DNA from: SAR116 cluster bacterium AG-390-L20
Lineage (GTDB): Bacteria; Pseudomonadota; Alphaproteobacteria; Puniceispirillales; Marisalimonadaceae
DNA length: 64,000 nucleotides
NCBI GenBank assembly: GCA_003278095.1
Contig: QCHB01000006.1
Span: 1 to 64,000, forward strand
Reading direction: 5' to 3'
This document shows, in pieces, positions 18,639-27,921 of the stretch. The notes below the pieces were generated by a model. That model ran no database searches and was not told the origin of the DNA. It worked only from the letters and a program-made list of their open reading frames with translations. Position 1 is the stretch's first letter; each line of letters opens with the position of its first letter. A program made the position numbers and the translations under genes.

Positions 18639-19969
18639 TGCTTGATCAAGAACGAATTTTTTCTGTTTTAGAATTATTAAATTTACTTAACCAAAGCAAC
18701 AAAATTGCTCGTAAGTTATTACAAAGTTATTTTAGATCAAAAAAATATATAGGCTCTAAAGACAGAAAGTTCATTTCTAACAGTTTTTGGAATATTTTAA
18801 GACATCGGTATAAGATCCATTGGCATCTTGATTATTTAAATCTTGAAGTAACTTTTGAAAAAGAAATAATGTTAGAATTGTTTTTTTTAAATAAAGATTA
18901 TTTTAATAATTTTTCTAAAATTAGACAGTTATTTATTTTAAAATACAAGGAAATAAAAATATTTCATGATGTTGATTTGGATTTTTTAAAACGTTTAAAT
19001 TATAAAGAATTTTATAATAAAGAAATGCCAGAACATATTTTTTATGAATTGCCAAAATATCTACTCAAGAGCCTCAAAAATAGTTTTAAAAATGAATGGA
19101 GAGACGTTGCATTTTCTCTAAATCAAGAAGGTTTTTTTGATATTAGAGTAAACATGCTTCAAGGAAAATCTCGAGATGAAATATATCACTTATTAGAGGA
19201 TATTAAAGTACCTCTTCAACTAACTAAATACTCACCATTAGGTATAAGGCTTTCGAAAAGGTTTCCAATAGAAGGTCATAAACTTTTTAAGAAAGGGTTT
19301 TTAGAAATACAAGGAGAGGCTTCACAATTAGTTTCTATATTACTTGATGTAAAACCTGGAATGCAAGTTGCAGATATTTGTTCTGGTGCAGGTGGGAAAT
19401 CTCTTATTCTAGCAGATATTATGAAAAATAAGGGAAGAATATTATCATTAGATACTAATAAAAAAAAGTTGTTAAACGCAGGTTTAAGGCTAAAGAGAGC
19501 AGGTGTACACAATGTTGAGAGACGACTGGTAAAGCCAAATTGGAATGTAACAGGATTAGAAAAAAAATTTGATTTGGTATTGATTGATGCACCCTGTTCA
19601 GGAATTGGAACATGGTCAAGAAGTCCTGATTCAAAATTTAGTTTTAGCCCAAAAAAACTTCAAGAATTAGTAAATATACAAGCAGAACTTCTTTTAAAAG
19701 GGTCTTTGATGGTTGCCCCTGGTGGTAAACTAGCATATGTAGTTTGTTCTTTTTTGCCAGAAGAGGGAGTAGATCAAATTAAAAAATTTAAGAAAGAAAT
19801 TAAACCTGATTTTTCCGAAATAAGTTTAATAAACATATGGCAAGACACAATTTTTTTACAAAATAACAGTAAATATCCTTTTCAGACTGTAAATAAAAGC
19901 ATAACAATAAATCCGGCAGTTCATAAGATGGATGGCTTCTTTATTTCAATCTTTCAAAGAAAGAGATAA
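18638..19969 (+). CDS. rsmB: 16S rRNA m5C methyltransferase, RsmB/NOP2 family
   Basis: 443 residues. N-terminal NusB-like helical domain, then a SAM domain with MQVADICSGAGGKSLILADIM, the motif IV cysteine in DLVLIDAPCSGIGTWSRSPD and the motif VI cysteine in KLAYVVCSFLPEEG, the two cysteines of the m5C reaction. Known role of RsmB: methylation of C967 in 16S rRNA. Several related alphaproteobacterial paralogues exist, so the exact target base is less certain than the enzyme class. Coupled to guaB by a TAATG overlap. Confidence 0.85.
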   Translation: MLDQERIFSVLELLNLLNQSNKIARKLLQSYFRSKKYIGSKDRKFISNSFWNILRHRYKIHWHLDYLNLEVTFEKEIMLELFFLNKDYFNNFSKIRQLFILKYKEIKIFHDVDLDFLKRLNYKEFYNKEMPEHIFYELPKYLLKSLKNSFKNEWRDVAFSLNQEGFFDIRVNMLQGKSRDEIYHLLEDIKVPLQLTKYSPLGIRLSKRFPIEGHKLFKKGFLEIQGEASQLVSILLDVKPGMQVADICSGAGGKSLILADIMKNKGRILSLDTNKKKLLNAGLRLKRAGVHNVERRLVKPNWNVTGLEKKFDLVLIDAPCSGIGTWSRSPDSKFSFSPKKLQELVNIQAELLLKGSLMVAPGGKLAYVVCSFLPEEGVDQIKKFKKEIKPDFSEISLINIWQDTIFLQNNSKYPFQTVNKSITINPAVHKMDGFFISIFQRKR

Positions 19970-20000
19970 TGTTTAATTATTTTTAATAGAAAGTAAGTTG

Positions 20001-21554
20001 ATGAAACATAATCTAGTTTTAATTATTGACTTTGGAAGTCAGGTTACCCAACTCATTGCTAGGCGCTTAAGAGAATTAAAAGTTTATTGTGAGATTCATC
20101 CCTTTAATAAAATTAATGATGAGTTTATAAAAATTATTAGTCCAAAGGCTATTATTTTATCTGGAGGTCCAGCAAGTGTGCTAGATGAAAATGCACCTAC
20201 ACCACCATCAATAATATTTGATATTGGGGTTCCAATTTTAGGTATTTGTTATGGTCAACAAATAATGATGAAAATGCTAGGTGGTAATGTCGTTCATGGA
20301 TCTGGCACCTCGGAGTTTGGAAAATCGTTTGTCAAAAAGAAAAATAAAAGTATTAGTTTCTTAAAAGATTTTTTTAAAGATAATAATCAACAAGTATGGA
20401 TGTCTCATGGTGACCATGTTTCAAGCATTCCCTCAAATTTTGAAGTTTATGGTGAGTCTGAAAATGCACCATTTGCTATTATTGGTGATATAAAAAAACA
20501 CTTTTATGCAGTCCAATTCCATCCAGAAGTGGTACATACTTTGAGCGGAAAAAATTTAATTAAAAACTTTCTTCAGTTAGCTAATGTTTCATTTGATTGG
20601 AATATGAAAGCTTATCTTGAACAAGCTGTTCAAATGATAAAAGAGAAAGTTGGTGATAAAAAAGTAATTTGTGCATTATCTGGTGGGGTTGATAGTTCTG
20701 TGACTGCAATACTTATTCATAAAGCTATTGGAGACCAGTTAACGTGTGTTTATGTAGATAATGGTTTAATGAGAAAAAATGAAAGTGAAGAAGTAATTAA
20801 GTTATATACTGATCATTTTAAACTCAACTTGATAGAGGCTAACGAACAACAACTTTTTCTTTCAAACTTATCAGGTGTAACTGATCCCGAAGAGAAAAGA
20901 AAAATAATTGGAAAATTATTTATTGATGTTTTTCAGAAATATGCATTTGAAATTGAAGATGTTGATTTTCTTGCACAAGGTACATTGTATCCTGACGTTA
21001 TAGAAAGTGTAAGTTTTTCTGGTGCACCATCGGTTACTATTAAGTCTCATCATAATGTTGGTGGATTGCCAAAAAAAATGAATTTAGCTCTAATAGAGCC
21101 ACTAAAAGAGTTATTTAAAGATGAGGTAAGGATACTTGGAAATGAACTTGGTGTTCCTAATAAATTTATAGAACGACACCCATTTCCAGGACCTGGTTTA
21201 GCAATAAGATGTCCTGGTGAAATTACTGATGAGAAATTAAATATTTTAAGAAATGCAGATGAGATTTACATTGACCAAATAAAAAAACATGGGCTTTATA
21301 AAGAAATTTGGCAAGCTTTTACTGTAATTTTACCTGTTAAAACAGTTGGTGTAATGGGAGATGCTCGGACTTATGATTACGTATGTGCATTAAGAGCTGT
21401 AACTTCAATTGATGGTATGACTGCTGATTATTATCAATTTGATCATGAGTTTCTGAGTGAAACAGCTACTAAAATTATAAATAATGTAGCTGGAATAAAT
21501 CGAGTAACGTATGATATTACTTCTAAACCACCTGGTACTATTGAGTGGGAGTGA
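20001..21554 (+). CDS. guaA: GMP synthase (glutamine-hydrolysing)
   Basis: 517 residues. N-terminal amidotransferase with Cys83 in GICYGQQ and the His-Glu pair in QFHPE, an ATP-pyrophosphatase domain with [13 protein letters not shown], and the dimerisation domain ending in the invariant [12 protein letters not shown] three bases upstream (19998) is an alternative start. The last codons are repeated 622 bp downstream, beyond a GNAT gene. The 3' end of guaA is a known integration site of genomic islands in other bacteria. Confidence 0.97.
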   Translation: MKHNLVLIIDFGSQVTQLIARRLRELKVYCEIHPFNKINDEFIKIISPKAIILSGGPASVLDENAPTPPSIIFDIGVPILGICYGQQIMMKMLGGNVVHGSGTSEFGKSFVKKKNKSISFLKDFFKDNNQQVWMSHGDHVSSIPSNFEVYGESENAPFAIIGDIKKHFYAVQFHPEVVHTLSGKNLIKNFLQLANVSFDWNMKAYLEQAVQMIKEKVGDKKVICALSGGVDSSVTAILIHKAIGDQLTCVYVDNGLMRKNESEEVIKLYTDHFKLNLIEANEQQLFLSNLSGVTDPEEKRKIIGKLFIDVFQKYAFEIEDVDFLAQGTLYPDVIESVSFSGAPSVTIKSHHNVGGLPKKMNLALIEPLKELFKDEVRILGNELGVPNKFIERHPFPGPGLAIRCPGEITDEKLNILRNADEIYIDQIKKHGLYKEIWQAFTVILPVKTVGVMGDARTYDYVCALRAVTSIDGMTADYYQFDHEFLSETATKIINNVAGINRVTYDITSKPPGTIEWE

Positions 21555-21561
21555 ATAAAAA
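21539..21561 (+). repeat. guaA 3'-end direct repeat, left copy
   Basis: A 23-base segment covering the last guaA codons (Ile-Glu-Trp-Glu-stop) and nine following bases. It recurs at 22161-22183 with one difference (TGA stop here, TAA there). The shared core includes attgagtgggagt and aataaaaa. This is the candidate left attachment-like site. Confidence 0.75.
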
Positions 21562-21581
21562 GTGTTTAAAAACAATAACTT

Positions 21582-22088
21582 ATGGTAAATTTTAAATTAC
21601 AATTAGAAAATGAATCTTTTTCTTTAATACAAACTAAAACTTCTCATTTTGAAAAATTATACTCTGTTGCTAGTAATGCTGTAATTTGGGAACAACATCC
21701 TGAAAATGATAGATGGAAGAGGGAAGTTTTTATTAAATTTTTTCAGATTGCTATGGAAAACACATCGGGTTGTTTTACTATAGTTGATAAAACATTAGAT
21801 AAATTTATTGGTTCTACAAGATTTTATTCTCATGATAAAATAGATAATTCAATTAGAGTTGGTTATACATTTTTATCAAATGAATATTGGGGCACATCTG
21901 TCAATTTACAAATTAAAAAACTTATGTTGGATTATGCATTCAGACACATTGATAAAGTGTATTTTGATATTGGGGAAGAAAACTTTCGGTCAAGAAAAGC
22001 AACTGAAAAATTAGGTGCTGTTATGCACAAAAAAAATAGTAATGGTAAACTTATTTATTTATTATTTAAACAGGATTATGTTTTGTAA
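21582..22088 (+). CDS. GNAT family N-acetyltransferase (RimJ/RimL-like)
   Basis: 168 residues. GNAT fold of the RimJ/RimL type: IRVGYTFLSNEYWGTSVNLQ gives the acetyl-CoA-binding strand and loop, and ENFRSRKATEKLGAV the C-terminal helix. The canonical Q/R-x-x-G-x-G/A loop is degenerate, as in several members of this branch. Target unknown; alanine-tailed ribosomal proteins and small amines are precedents. It is the only gene between the two guaA-end repeats, which suggests it arrived as cargo. Its base composition is similar to the surroundings. Confidence 0.8.
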   Translation: MVNFKLQLENESFSLIQTKTSHFEKLYSVASNAVIWEQHPENDRWKREVFIKFFQIAMENTSGCFTIVDKTLDKFIGSTRFYSHDKIDNSIRVGYTFLSNEYWGTSVNLQIKKLMLDYAFRHIDKVYFDIGEENFRSRKATEKLGAVMHKKNSNGKLIYLLFKQDYVL

Positions 22089-22160
22089 GATAAATAGGTT
22101 TCAAAGTAGTTTCAAACTTTTAAAAAAGGTAATATAAACAATTAGTTATAGTGATTGGAT

Positions 22161-22183
22161 TATTGAGTGGGAGTAAATAAAAA
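22161..22183 (+). repeat. guaA 3'-end direct repeat, right copy
   Basis: Second copy of the guaA terminus in non-coding DNA. In frame it still reads Ile-Glu-Trp-Glu-stop although no open frame leads into it. Twenty-two of 23 bases match 21539-21561. Its presence in an otherwise featureless 170-base gap (22089-22258) is best explained as the other end of an insertion or a partial duplication. Confidence 0.75.
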
Positions 22184-22258
22184 TAATATCAATTGCTAGC
22201 AATCCAGATGCTATTAAATGAAAAAAAAGGTTGATTTAAATTGTTAGGAATTTTTTAA

Positions 22259-22798
22259 ATGCGATTTTGGAACTATAAATCCGAAGAATTTTATAATTTA
22301 TATACAAAAATATTTGATAGTAATTTTCCATTGGAAAAAAAGAGAGTAATGCTTAAATCTCTTTTTTCTGGTGAATATTGTTTAATGCGTATTACTAGTA
22401 TTTCAAAGTTATGTTATGAAGAATACAAAAAAAACAACTTTAAAAAAGTAACTAAATTTAAAAGAGTTAATAAAAGATTTGTCAGACATCAATTTATAAC
22501 ATTCAGTGAAACTTTAACTGAAATCCTTAATAAGAAGATTCCTATGAAAGATTTTTGGAAGAATATTGATGAAAATGAAAAAACACACCTTATTACCAGA
22601 AGTGAAAAAGATAAAAAGGAATATTTATATATAAATATTCCTATCGAGGGAGGTTATTTTTTAAATAAAACTGTTGGTTTTGAATATGGAAAGAAAGAAG
22701 AGTTATATTTAAGATATATAAGTCAATCTCGAATTAGATGGAAAAAAAAGAAACTTTCATCCGAGAAAAAAGAAATTGAAACTGAAGATAATAATTAA
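22259..22798 (+). CDS. Hypothetical basic protein
   Basis: 179 residues, very rich in lysine, with no membrane span or signal peptide. A helical N-terminal half (NLYTKIFDSNFPLEKKRVML) is followed by KRVNKRFVRHQFITFSETL and a charged tail of Lys and Glu from about residue 155. I recognise no family. It lies just right of the guaA-end repeat and before the alkyltransferase gene. It could be ancestral or part of the same accessory segment. It starts at ATG with only a weak upstream ribosome-binding sequence. Confidence 0.6.
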   Translation: MRFWNYKSEEFYNLYTKIFDSNFPLEKKRVMLKSLFSGEYCLMRITSISKLCYEEYKKNNFKKVTKFKRVNKRFVRHQFITFSETLTEILNKKIPMKDFWKNIDENEKTHLITRSEKDKKEYLYINIPIEGGYFLNKTVGFEYGKKEELYLRYISQSRIRWKKKKLSSEKKEIETEDNN

Positions 22799-22861
22799 TA
22801 ATATTTAGATATGGTAAAAAAATTAATCATTTTTATATTAATTCATAAAGGGTAGTTAACT

Positions 22862-23158
22862 TTGAAACTTGAAGGTACAGAATTTCAAATTAAGGTTTGG
22901 AAAGAAATTTTAAAAATACCAAAAGGATCTATTAAAACCTATAAAGAAATTGCTTGTAATTTGAATAAACCTAAATGTGCAAGAGCCGTAGCCAATGCTT
23001 GTGGTAAAAATCCTTTCGTTCCAATAATTCCATGTCATAGAGTTATTCGATCAGACGGTCATTTGGGAGGTTATAGTGGGAAAGGTGGAGTTGAAATGAA
23101 AAAAAAAATTTTAATAAGTGAGGGATTTTTTAATTTTAAAGGTAATAATATTAAATGA
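22862..23158 (+). CDS. Methylated-DNA-protein cysteine methyltransferase, catalytic domain only
   Basis: 98 residues, about the length of the C-terminal domain of Ogt/MGMT. It has GTEFQIKVWKEILKIPKGS, the helix-turn-helix arginine region CARAVANACGKNP and the reactive cysteine Cys58 in PIIPCHRVIRSDG, so it should be able to accept alkyl groups from O6-alkylguanine, unlike Cys-lacking ATL proteins. The regulatory N-terminal domain is missing. TTG start with AAAGGGTAG upstream. Short stand-alone versions are common in small genomes. Confidence 0.85.
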   Translation: MKLEGTEFQIKVWKEILKIPKGSIKTYKEIACNLNKPKCARAVANACGKNPFVPIIPCHRVIRSDGHLGGYSGKGGVEMKKKILISEGFFNFKGNNIK

Positions 23159-23215
23159 ATAATTTATTAAGTCGTAAGAATTTACAATCAATATATTAAA
23201 AGCTGGTTTAGAAAA

Positions 23216-23761
23216 ATGAATGAAAGTTTAGATTTAAGAAATAGAATATCGAAGATGAGAGAAAGTAACAATATTGTCTTAGATCAAGCTAAATCAGAAA
23301 TTAAAACAACAGACACTGCCACTGAAAGCCTTCCTCAAAAGACCCAAAATGATGTGATCAGTAGAGAAGTAAATTTTGAAACAAAATTAGAAAAAGAAAA
23401 TTCTTTTTTAGAGAATAAAAAAATAAAAAATTCAAATATTAAAAATGTACGAAATCCGATTAAACAGCCATCGGACAATTTACCTTATGATAACGAAGCT
23501 CAATTTCGTATGATTGCAAAAAAATTCAATGAGGCGGTTGAGGTAATACTTGAGCTTTCTGATAAAGTAAAAAACCTTGAAGAAACTATTAACAGTTTAT
23601 CAGTTAAGTCTCGTAAAAGTAAAAAAAAATACTCTTTTTTTAATTTAAAAACTTATGCTTTTATTACAATAACAATTTTAATTATATTAGTTTTGTTTAC
23701 CTTCCCAATTAATCTAACTTTGATCAAATTAATTATAACAGATGTAATTTCCTCTATATAA
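23216..23761 (+). CDS. Coiled-coil protein with C-terminal membrane anchor
   Basis: 181 residues. N-terminus LDLRNRISKMRES, then a low-complexity polar region, a helical coiled-coil segment at about 98-130 (MIAKKFNEAVEVILELSDKV), a basic patch and one C-terminal span (about 145-170). Tail-anchored layout with the bulk in the cytoplasm. The opening motif closely resembles IDLRDRIEQMR at the start of the gene at 35006-35380, which has the same layout. Function unknown. It is convergent with the DUF3126 gene. Confidence 0.7.
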   Translation: MNESLDLRNRISKMRESNNIVLDQAKSEIKTTDTATESLPQKTQNDVISREVNFETKLEKENSFLENKKIKNSNIKNVRNPIKQPSDNLPYDNEAQFRMIAKKFNEAVEVILELSDKVKNLEETINSLSVKSRKSKKKYSFFNLKTYAFITITILIILVLFTFPINLTLIKLIITDVISSI

Positions 23762-23767
23762 AAATAC

Positions 23768-23977
23768 TTATTCTAAATCTATATCAAGTATAGTCATATT
23801 AAAATGATAGCAAGTTTCACCGTCTTCATTATCCTCAAAAACCACTCCAAGAAATTCACCATTATTAGTTATGTCGGCTGAGTCTATTTTATTTTCTCTG
23901 CCCTCAACTTTTATATGTTTTGATCCCAACGATTTTCTTAAATAATTTTGAATTTTACTAATTGTATTCCTGTCCAT
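23768..23977 (-). CDS. DUF3126 family protein
   Basis: 69 residues. The pattern IQNYLRKSLGS...FLGVVFEDNEDGETCYHFNMTILDIDLE matches this small family, which I know from Alphaproteobacteria only. It is acidic and soluble, and its function is unknown. It sits alone on the minus strand. Confidence 0.85.
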   Translation of the reverse strand: MDRNTISKIQNYLRKSLGSKHIKVEGRENKIDSADITNNGEFLGVVFEDNEDGETCYHFNMTILDIDLE

Positions 23978-24045
23978 TCTAATTCCTCAACTTAATAATG
24001 AAATTGACTAATAATTTAACTGTATGACTTAAAATATATATTACA

Positions 24046-24444
24046 TTATAAATATTTCCTTATACTTAATTTTTTTTCAAATTTTGATAAGATAATAGAT
24101 ATTTCAGAACTTTTGTTAATAATTTCAGAATCCTTTGTAATAAAAAAATCAGGCATATTTCGAAAGCCTTTAAAACTTTTTTTAATTATTTGATACATAG
24201 GTTTATCATGTGAATGTTTATATATTGAAAAAATGGCTGTGTTTGCTTTACTATCTAAAGCATAGTCTTTCCAAAATCCTTTAGAAACTTGCTTGCTATA
24301 TAAATTTAAGATAGAAGTTAGTTCGTATTTTGAAAAAAAAATGAAATTTTTATTATTTTTATTAATAAAGTTAGCAGTATTACTTAGGTTCAATTTTTTA
24401 ACTTTATTAAAGTTTTTTTTTTCGTTAATATTGATAATAGTCAT
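24046..24444 (-). CDS. DUF2794 family protein
   Basis: 132 residues. Core FFSKYELTSILNLYSKQVSKGFWKDYALD followed by TAIFSIYKHSHDKPMYQIIKK reproduces the alphaproteobacterial DUF2794 pattern of a helix ending GxWRDYAiD and a strand AxFSvyR. Function unknown. The leading 40 residues are Asn/Lys-rich and poorly conserved. A divergent, gene-free 138 bp separates it from the YfgM-like gene. Confidence 0.8.
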   Translation of the reverse strand: MTIININEKKNFNKVKKLNLSNTANFINKNNKNFIFFSKYELTSILNLYSKQVSKGFWKDYALDSKANTAIFSIYKHSHDKPMYQIIKKSFKGFRNMPDFFITKDSEIINKSSEISIILSKFEKKLSIRKYL

Positions 24445-24582
24445 AATTATTTCCCATTTAATAATATTCTATAATTGAAATCATATAATTGTCTAATTAT
24501 AATGATATTCATTTGATCTTTTTTTGATATAAGTCTAATAATATTAAATTTTATAATAATTTACTCATATGTGGATTTATAT

Positions 24583-25233
24583 ATGGCAGATATTTTTGAT
24601 GAGGTCTCTGAAGAACTTAAACAGGACCGATTAATCCAAATTTGGAAAAAAAATTCAAAATACATAATTTCATTTATTTTTATTGTAGTTTTTTTAATCA
24701 TTTCTTTTCAACTTTTCTTAAACTGGAGCGAAAAAAAATTAGAGGTAAGTTCACAACAATTTTTTAATGCACTAGAAAAACTAGAAGAAAAAAAATATGA
24801 AGAAAGTTTAAAGATATTTTTGAAAAGTTCTACGGAAGAAAATGAAGGTTACAGAGTTTTGTCTCTTTTTGGTCTTGCAGAAACTAATTTCAAAAAAGGT
24901 AATATTAATGAAATGTCATTAAATTACAAAAATATATATGAAGATACTAACATAGACTTATATTATAGAGATTTGTCTCGTATATTAAGTGTAATGAAGG
25001 ACAATATTAGTACGTTTGATCAGCAAATAAATATCTTAAAACCAATATTAAATAGCCCTAGTAAACTACAATTGTTGGCAGCTGAATTAGAAATTATGTT
25101 ACATGTAAGATCTGGAAATGTGAATGATGCTTATACTAAAATTAAAAATTTACTTAAAAGACCAGATATTAGTTTAGAACAAAAAAGTAGGCTAGAACTT
25201 TTAAATAAAATTTATATCTCTAATGCAAAATAA
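24583..25233 (+). CDS. YfgM-like tetratricopeptide membrane protein
   Basis: 216 residues. MADIFDEVSEELKQDRLIQIWKK precedes one membrane span (about 29-47), followed by periplasmic TPR-like helices. This layout and the position directly before bamB and der are conserved across Proteobacteria (yfgM-bamB-der). In E. coli YfgM works with PpiD at the Sec translocon in handling of envelope proteins. ATG at 24583 is preferred to the GTG at 24571 because the family begins at this motif and GTGGA is suitably spaced. Overlaps bamB by 11 bases. Confidence 0.8.
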   Translation: MADIFDEVSEELKQDRLIQIWKKNSKYIISFIFIVVFLIISFQLFLNWSEKKLEVSSQQFFNALEKLEEKKYEESLKIFLKSSTEENEGYRVLSLFGLAETNFKKGNINEMSLNYKNIYEDTNIDLYYRDLSRILSVMKDNISTFDQQINILKPILNSPSKLQLLAAELEIMLHVRSGNVNDAYTKIKNLLKRPDISLEQKSRLELLNKIYISNAK

Positions 25234-26530
25234 AAATTTATTAATTATAACATTTGCACTTTTTTTAGGATGCTCCTCTAACAAAGACACTAAACTGCAA
25301 AATGCTGTAAATATCTTTAATAATGACAGTGAGTTATCATCTTTTATTAACCAAGAACAGGACGCTAAACTTGATATGGCTAGAGATATTAAAAATATAT
25401 CTAATGCAAAATCATATAATTTAACAAACTCCTTTATAAAATTTCCTTTAAGCAAAAGCTGGCAAGTTAACACTAATCAAATGATAGACGATAAAAATCC
25501 TTACTTACCGGATCCAATATATTTGTCACAAAACTTATTTTTGTTAAATAATTATGGTATTTTATATAAAATTGAAGCCAAAACTGGCAAAATTATTTGG
25601 AAAAAATCAATTTTTAAAAATTTAGAAAATACAATCATAGGAACCCCGGCTCTCTCGGGTAAATTATCAAAGGATGGTAAAATAACTATATATGCCCACA
25701 ATGGTTATAACGAAATTCGGGCTATTAACGGTGATAATGGAAAGCTTATATGGAAAAAAAAACATTATTTACCAATTAGGGGTGGAATAACTTCCTATAA
25801 AAACTCAATATTAATCAGTGATTTTGATGGAAATACTTTATCAATTAATAATGAAAACGGAACAACTAATTGGAGTGAGTTTTTAGGAAGTGATTATAAT
25901 TCAGTTTATACAAGCGCCAGGCCTATTGTAGCTCAAAATAAAATTATAGTACCAGGAACGGGAGGTGCATTTTTTATTCTTTCAGGTGACAAAGGACAAG
26001 TTTTGTGGAATGAAAATATTTCTTCTAATAAACAATTACCTAAAATTTTTCATTCCGGAGATATAATTGCCAATCCAATTTATCATGAAGGTGTAGTATA
26101 TATAGTTTCGCAGTCAGGTTTTACTGCAGCGTTTGACATAAATACATCGGAAGAGCTTTGGAACATCCCTGTGGGTGGAATTGAAACTCCTACACTTTCT
26201 GGTGAAACTATTTTTGTTAATGGAAATATGGGATTTTTAGCTGCTATTGATATCTCATCTGGTAAACTTAGGTGGAAAAAAAAATTTCCCTCATATATTA
26301 ATGAAAACTCTCTATTTTCAGAAAAAAAGGTTGCCGTATACAAAGGCCCAACATTAGTAGGTTCTAAAATTTTACTTTCTAATTTAGAAGGAAAGATTAT
26401 AATTTTAGATGCTAATAACGGGAATGAAATTAATACTCTAGATATTAATGAGTTGGCACTAGCGCCTATTCCAGTTGATAAAAAAATCTTTTTCCTCACT
26501 AAAAAAGGAAAATTATTAGCTTACCAATAA
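25223..26530 (+). CDS. bamB: Outer-membrane assembly lipoprotein BamB
   Basis: 435 residues. Lipoprotein signal with lipobox ALFLGC (Cys17), followed by PQQ-type beta-propeller blades. The repeats read as GKIIWKK, GKLIWKKKH, GTTNWSEF, GQVLWNE and GKLRWKK. BamB scaffolds the BamACDE complex that inserts outer-membrane proteins. Slightly longer than the 392 residues in E. coli. Operon position before der is typical. Confidence 0.93.
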   Translation: MQNKNLLIITFALFLGCSSNKDTKLQNAVNIFNNDSELSSFINQEQDAKLDMARDIKNISNAKSYNLTNSFIKFPLSKSWQVNTNQMIDDKNPYLPDPIYLSQNLFLLNNYGILYKIEAKTGKIIWKKSIFKNLENTIIGTPALSGKLSKDGKITIYAHNGYNEIRAINGDNGKLIWKKKHYLPIRGGITSYKNSILISDFDGNTLSINNENGTTNWSEFLGSDYNSVYTSARPIVAQNKIIVPGTGGAFFILSGDKGQVLWNENISSNKQLPKIFHSGDIIANPIYHEGVVYIVSQSGFTAAFDINTSEELWNIPVGGIETPTLSGETIFVNGNMGFLAAIDISSGKLRWKKKFPSYINENSLFSEKKVAVYKGPTLVGSKILLSNLEGKIIILDANNGNEINTLDINELALAPIPVDKKIFFLTKKGKLLAYQ

Positions 26531-26561
26531 TGCCAATCATGAAATCTTTAAGGTCATTAAA

Positions 26562-27914
26562 ATGTTGAAGATTGTAATAGTAGGAAGACCTAATGTTGGC
26601 AAATCAACTTTGTTTAATCGTTTGGTGCGTTCAGATAAAGCTATAGTTAACAATCAACCTGGTGTGACGAGAGATAGAAAATACGGCAAAGGTACATTAG
26701 TTGACCTAAATTTTACTTTGATTGACACAGCTGGGATAAATGATGAATTCAAAGAGAAAGTTGAAAATGAAAGTAAAGCTCAGACTTTATTAGCTCTTGA
26801 AGATTCTGACATAGTTATTTTTGTTATAGATGGTAGAGTTGGAGTTTTACCAGTTGAAAAAATGTATGCTAAAAGCTTAATAAAAACTGAAAAACCAACA
26901 ATTATTTTAGTTAATAAAAGCGAAGGAAAGAGGGAAGGGCTGGGTTTAAGTGAAAGTTTTTCACTTGGCTTTGAAGATGTTATTCCTTTTTCTGCAGAAC
27001 ATGGAGAGGGTTTATCTGATTTATATGATTGTCTAAAAGAAAAGATAGAATATCAAAATAGAAAAATTGATGAGAATAATAGACTTAATATTCAAGAAAA
27101 AAAATCATCAATAAGACTCGGAATTATTGGCCGTCCAAATACAGGAAAATCTACATTAATTAATAAAATCATAGGTCAAAAAAGATTAGTTACTGGTGTT
27201 GAGGCAGGAATTACTAGGGACTCTATAGAGGTTTTATGGAATTATAATAACGAATTAATATCCATTATTGATACTGCAGGATTAAGGAAAAAGGCAAAAG
27301 TTATAAACATTTTAGAAAAAGATATGGTTAATGATACTTTAAGAACTATAAAATACAGTGATATTTGTATTTTGCTTATTGATGCTTCAAAAGGTATTGA
27401 TAAACAAGATCTAACTATTGCGCGTATGATTATTGGAGAAGGGAGAGGTTTGATTATTGGAGCAAATATGTGGGATAAAGTATTAGATAAAAACATAATT
27501 AAAGATGAAATAATCAATAAGCTAACAATTTCTTTATCTCAAATTAAAAAAATATCCATTGCTTTTATATCTGGTCTGCAAAATCAAGGCATAGAAAAAT
27601 TATTTGAAATGGTTTTAGATATTAAAAAAAGATTAAATATTAGAATTTCAACTGGAAAACTAAATAGATGGTTAGCTCCTATTATTGAAAATAATCCCCC
27701 TCCTTTATTTAAGGGTAAAAAAAATAATATTAGATATATTACACAAGTTAATGTTAAACCTCCTACCTTTGCAGTATTTATGTCAAGTCCTGATAATCTT
27801 CAAAATAGTTATAAACGTTTTTTAGCCGCATCAATTATGGAGGACTTTAATTTATATGGATTGCCTGTAAGAATTATGTATAGAAAAGGAAATAATCCAT
27901 ATATAGAACAATAA
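26562..27914 (+). CDS. der: Ribosome-assembly GTPase Der (EngA)
   Basis: 450 residues with two tandem GTPase domains (P-loops GRPNVGKSTLFN and GRPNTGKSTLIN) and the C-terminal KH-like domain ending PVRIMYRKGNNPY. G4 motifs read NKSE in the first domain (the usual form is NKxD) and NMWDK in the second. It acts in 50S subunit maturation. The gene ends 7 bases from the convergent RRF-like gene. Confidence 0.96.
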   Translation: MLKIVIVGRPNVGKSTLFNRLVRSDKAIVNNQPGVTRDRKYGKGTLVDLNFTLIDTAGINDEFKEKVENESKAQTLLALEDSDIVIFVIDGRVGVLPVEKMYAKSLIKTEKPTIILVNKSEGKREGLGLSESFSLGFEDVIPFSAEHGEGLSDLYDCLKEKIEYQNRKIDENNRLNIQEKKSSIRLGIIGRPNTGKSTLINKIIGQKRLVTGVEAGITRDSIEVLWNYNNELISIIDTAGLRKKAKVINILEKDMVNDTLRTIKYSDICILLIDASKGIDKQDLTIARMIIGEGRGLIIGANMWDKVLDKNIIKDEIINKLTISLSQIKKISIAFISGLQNQGIEKLFEMVLDIKKRLNIRISTGKLNRWLAPIIENNPPPLFKGKKNNIRYITQVNVKPPTFAVFMSSPDNLQNSYKRFLAASIMEDFNLYGLPVRIMYRKGNNPYIEQ

Positions 27915-27921
27915 CAAACTC

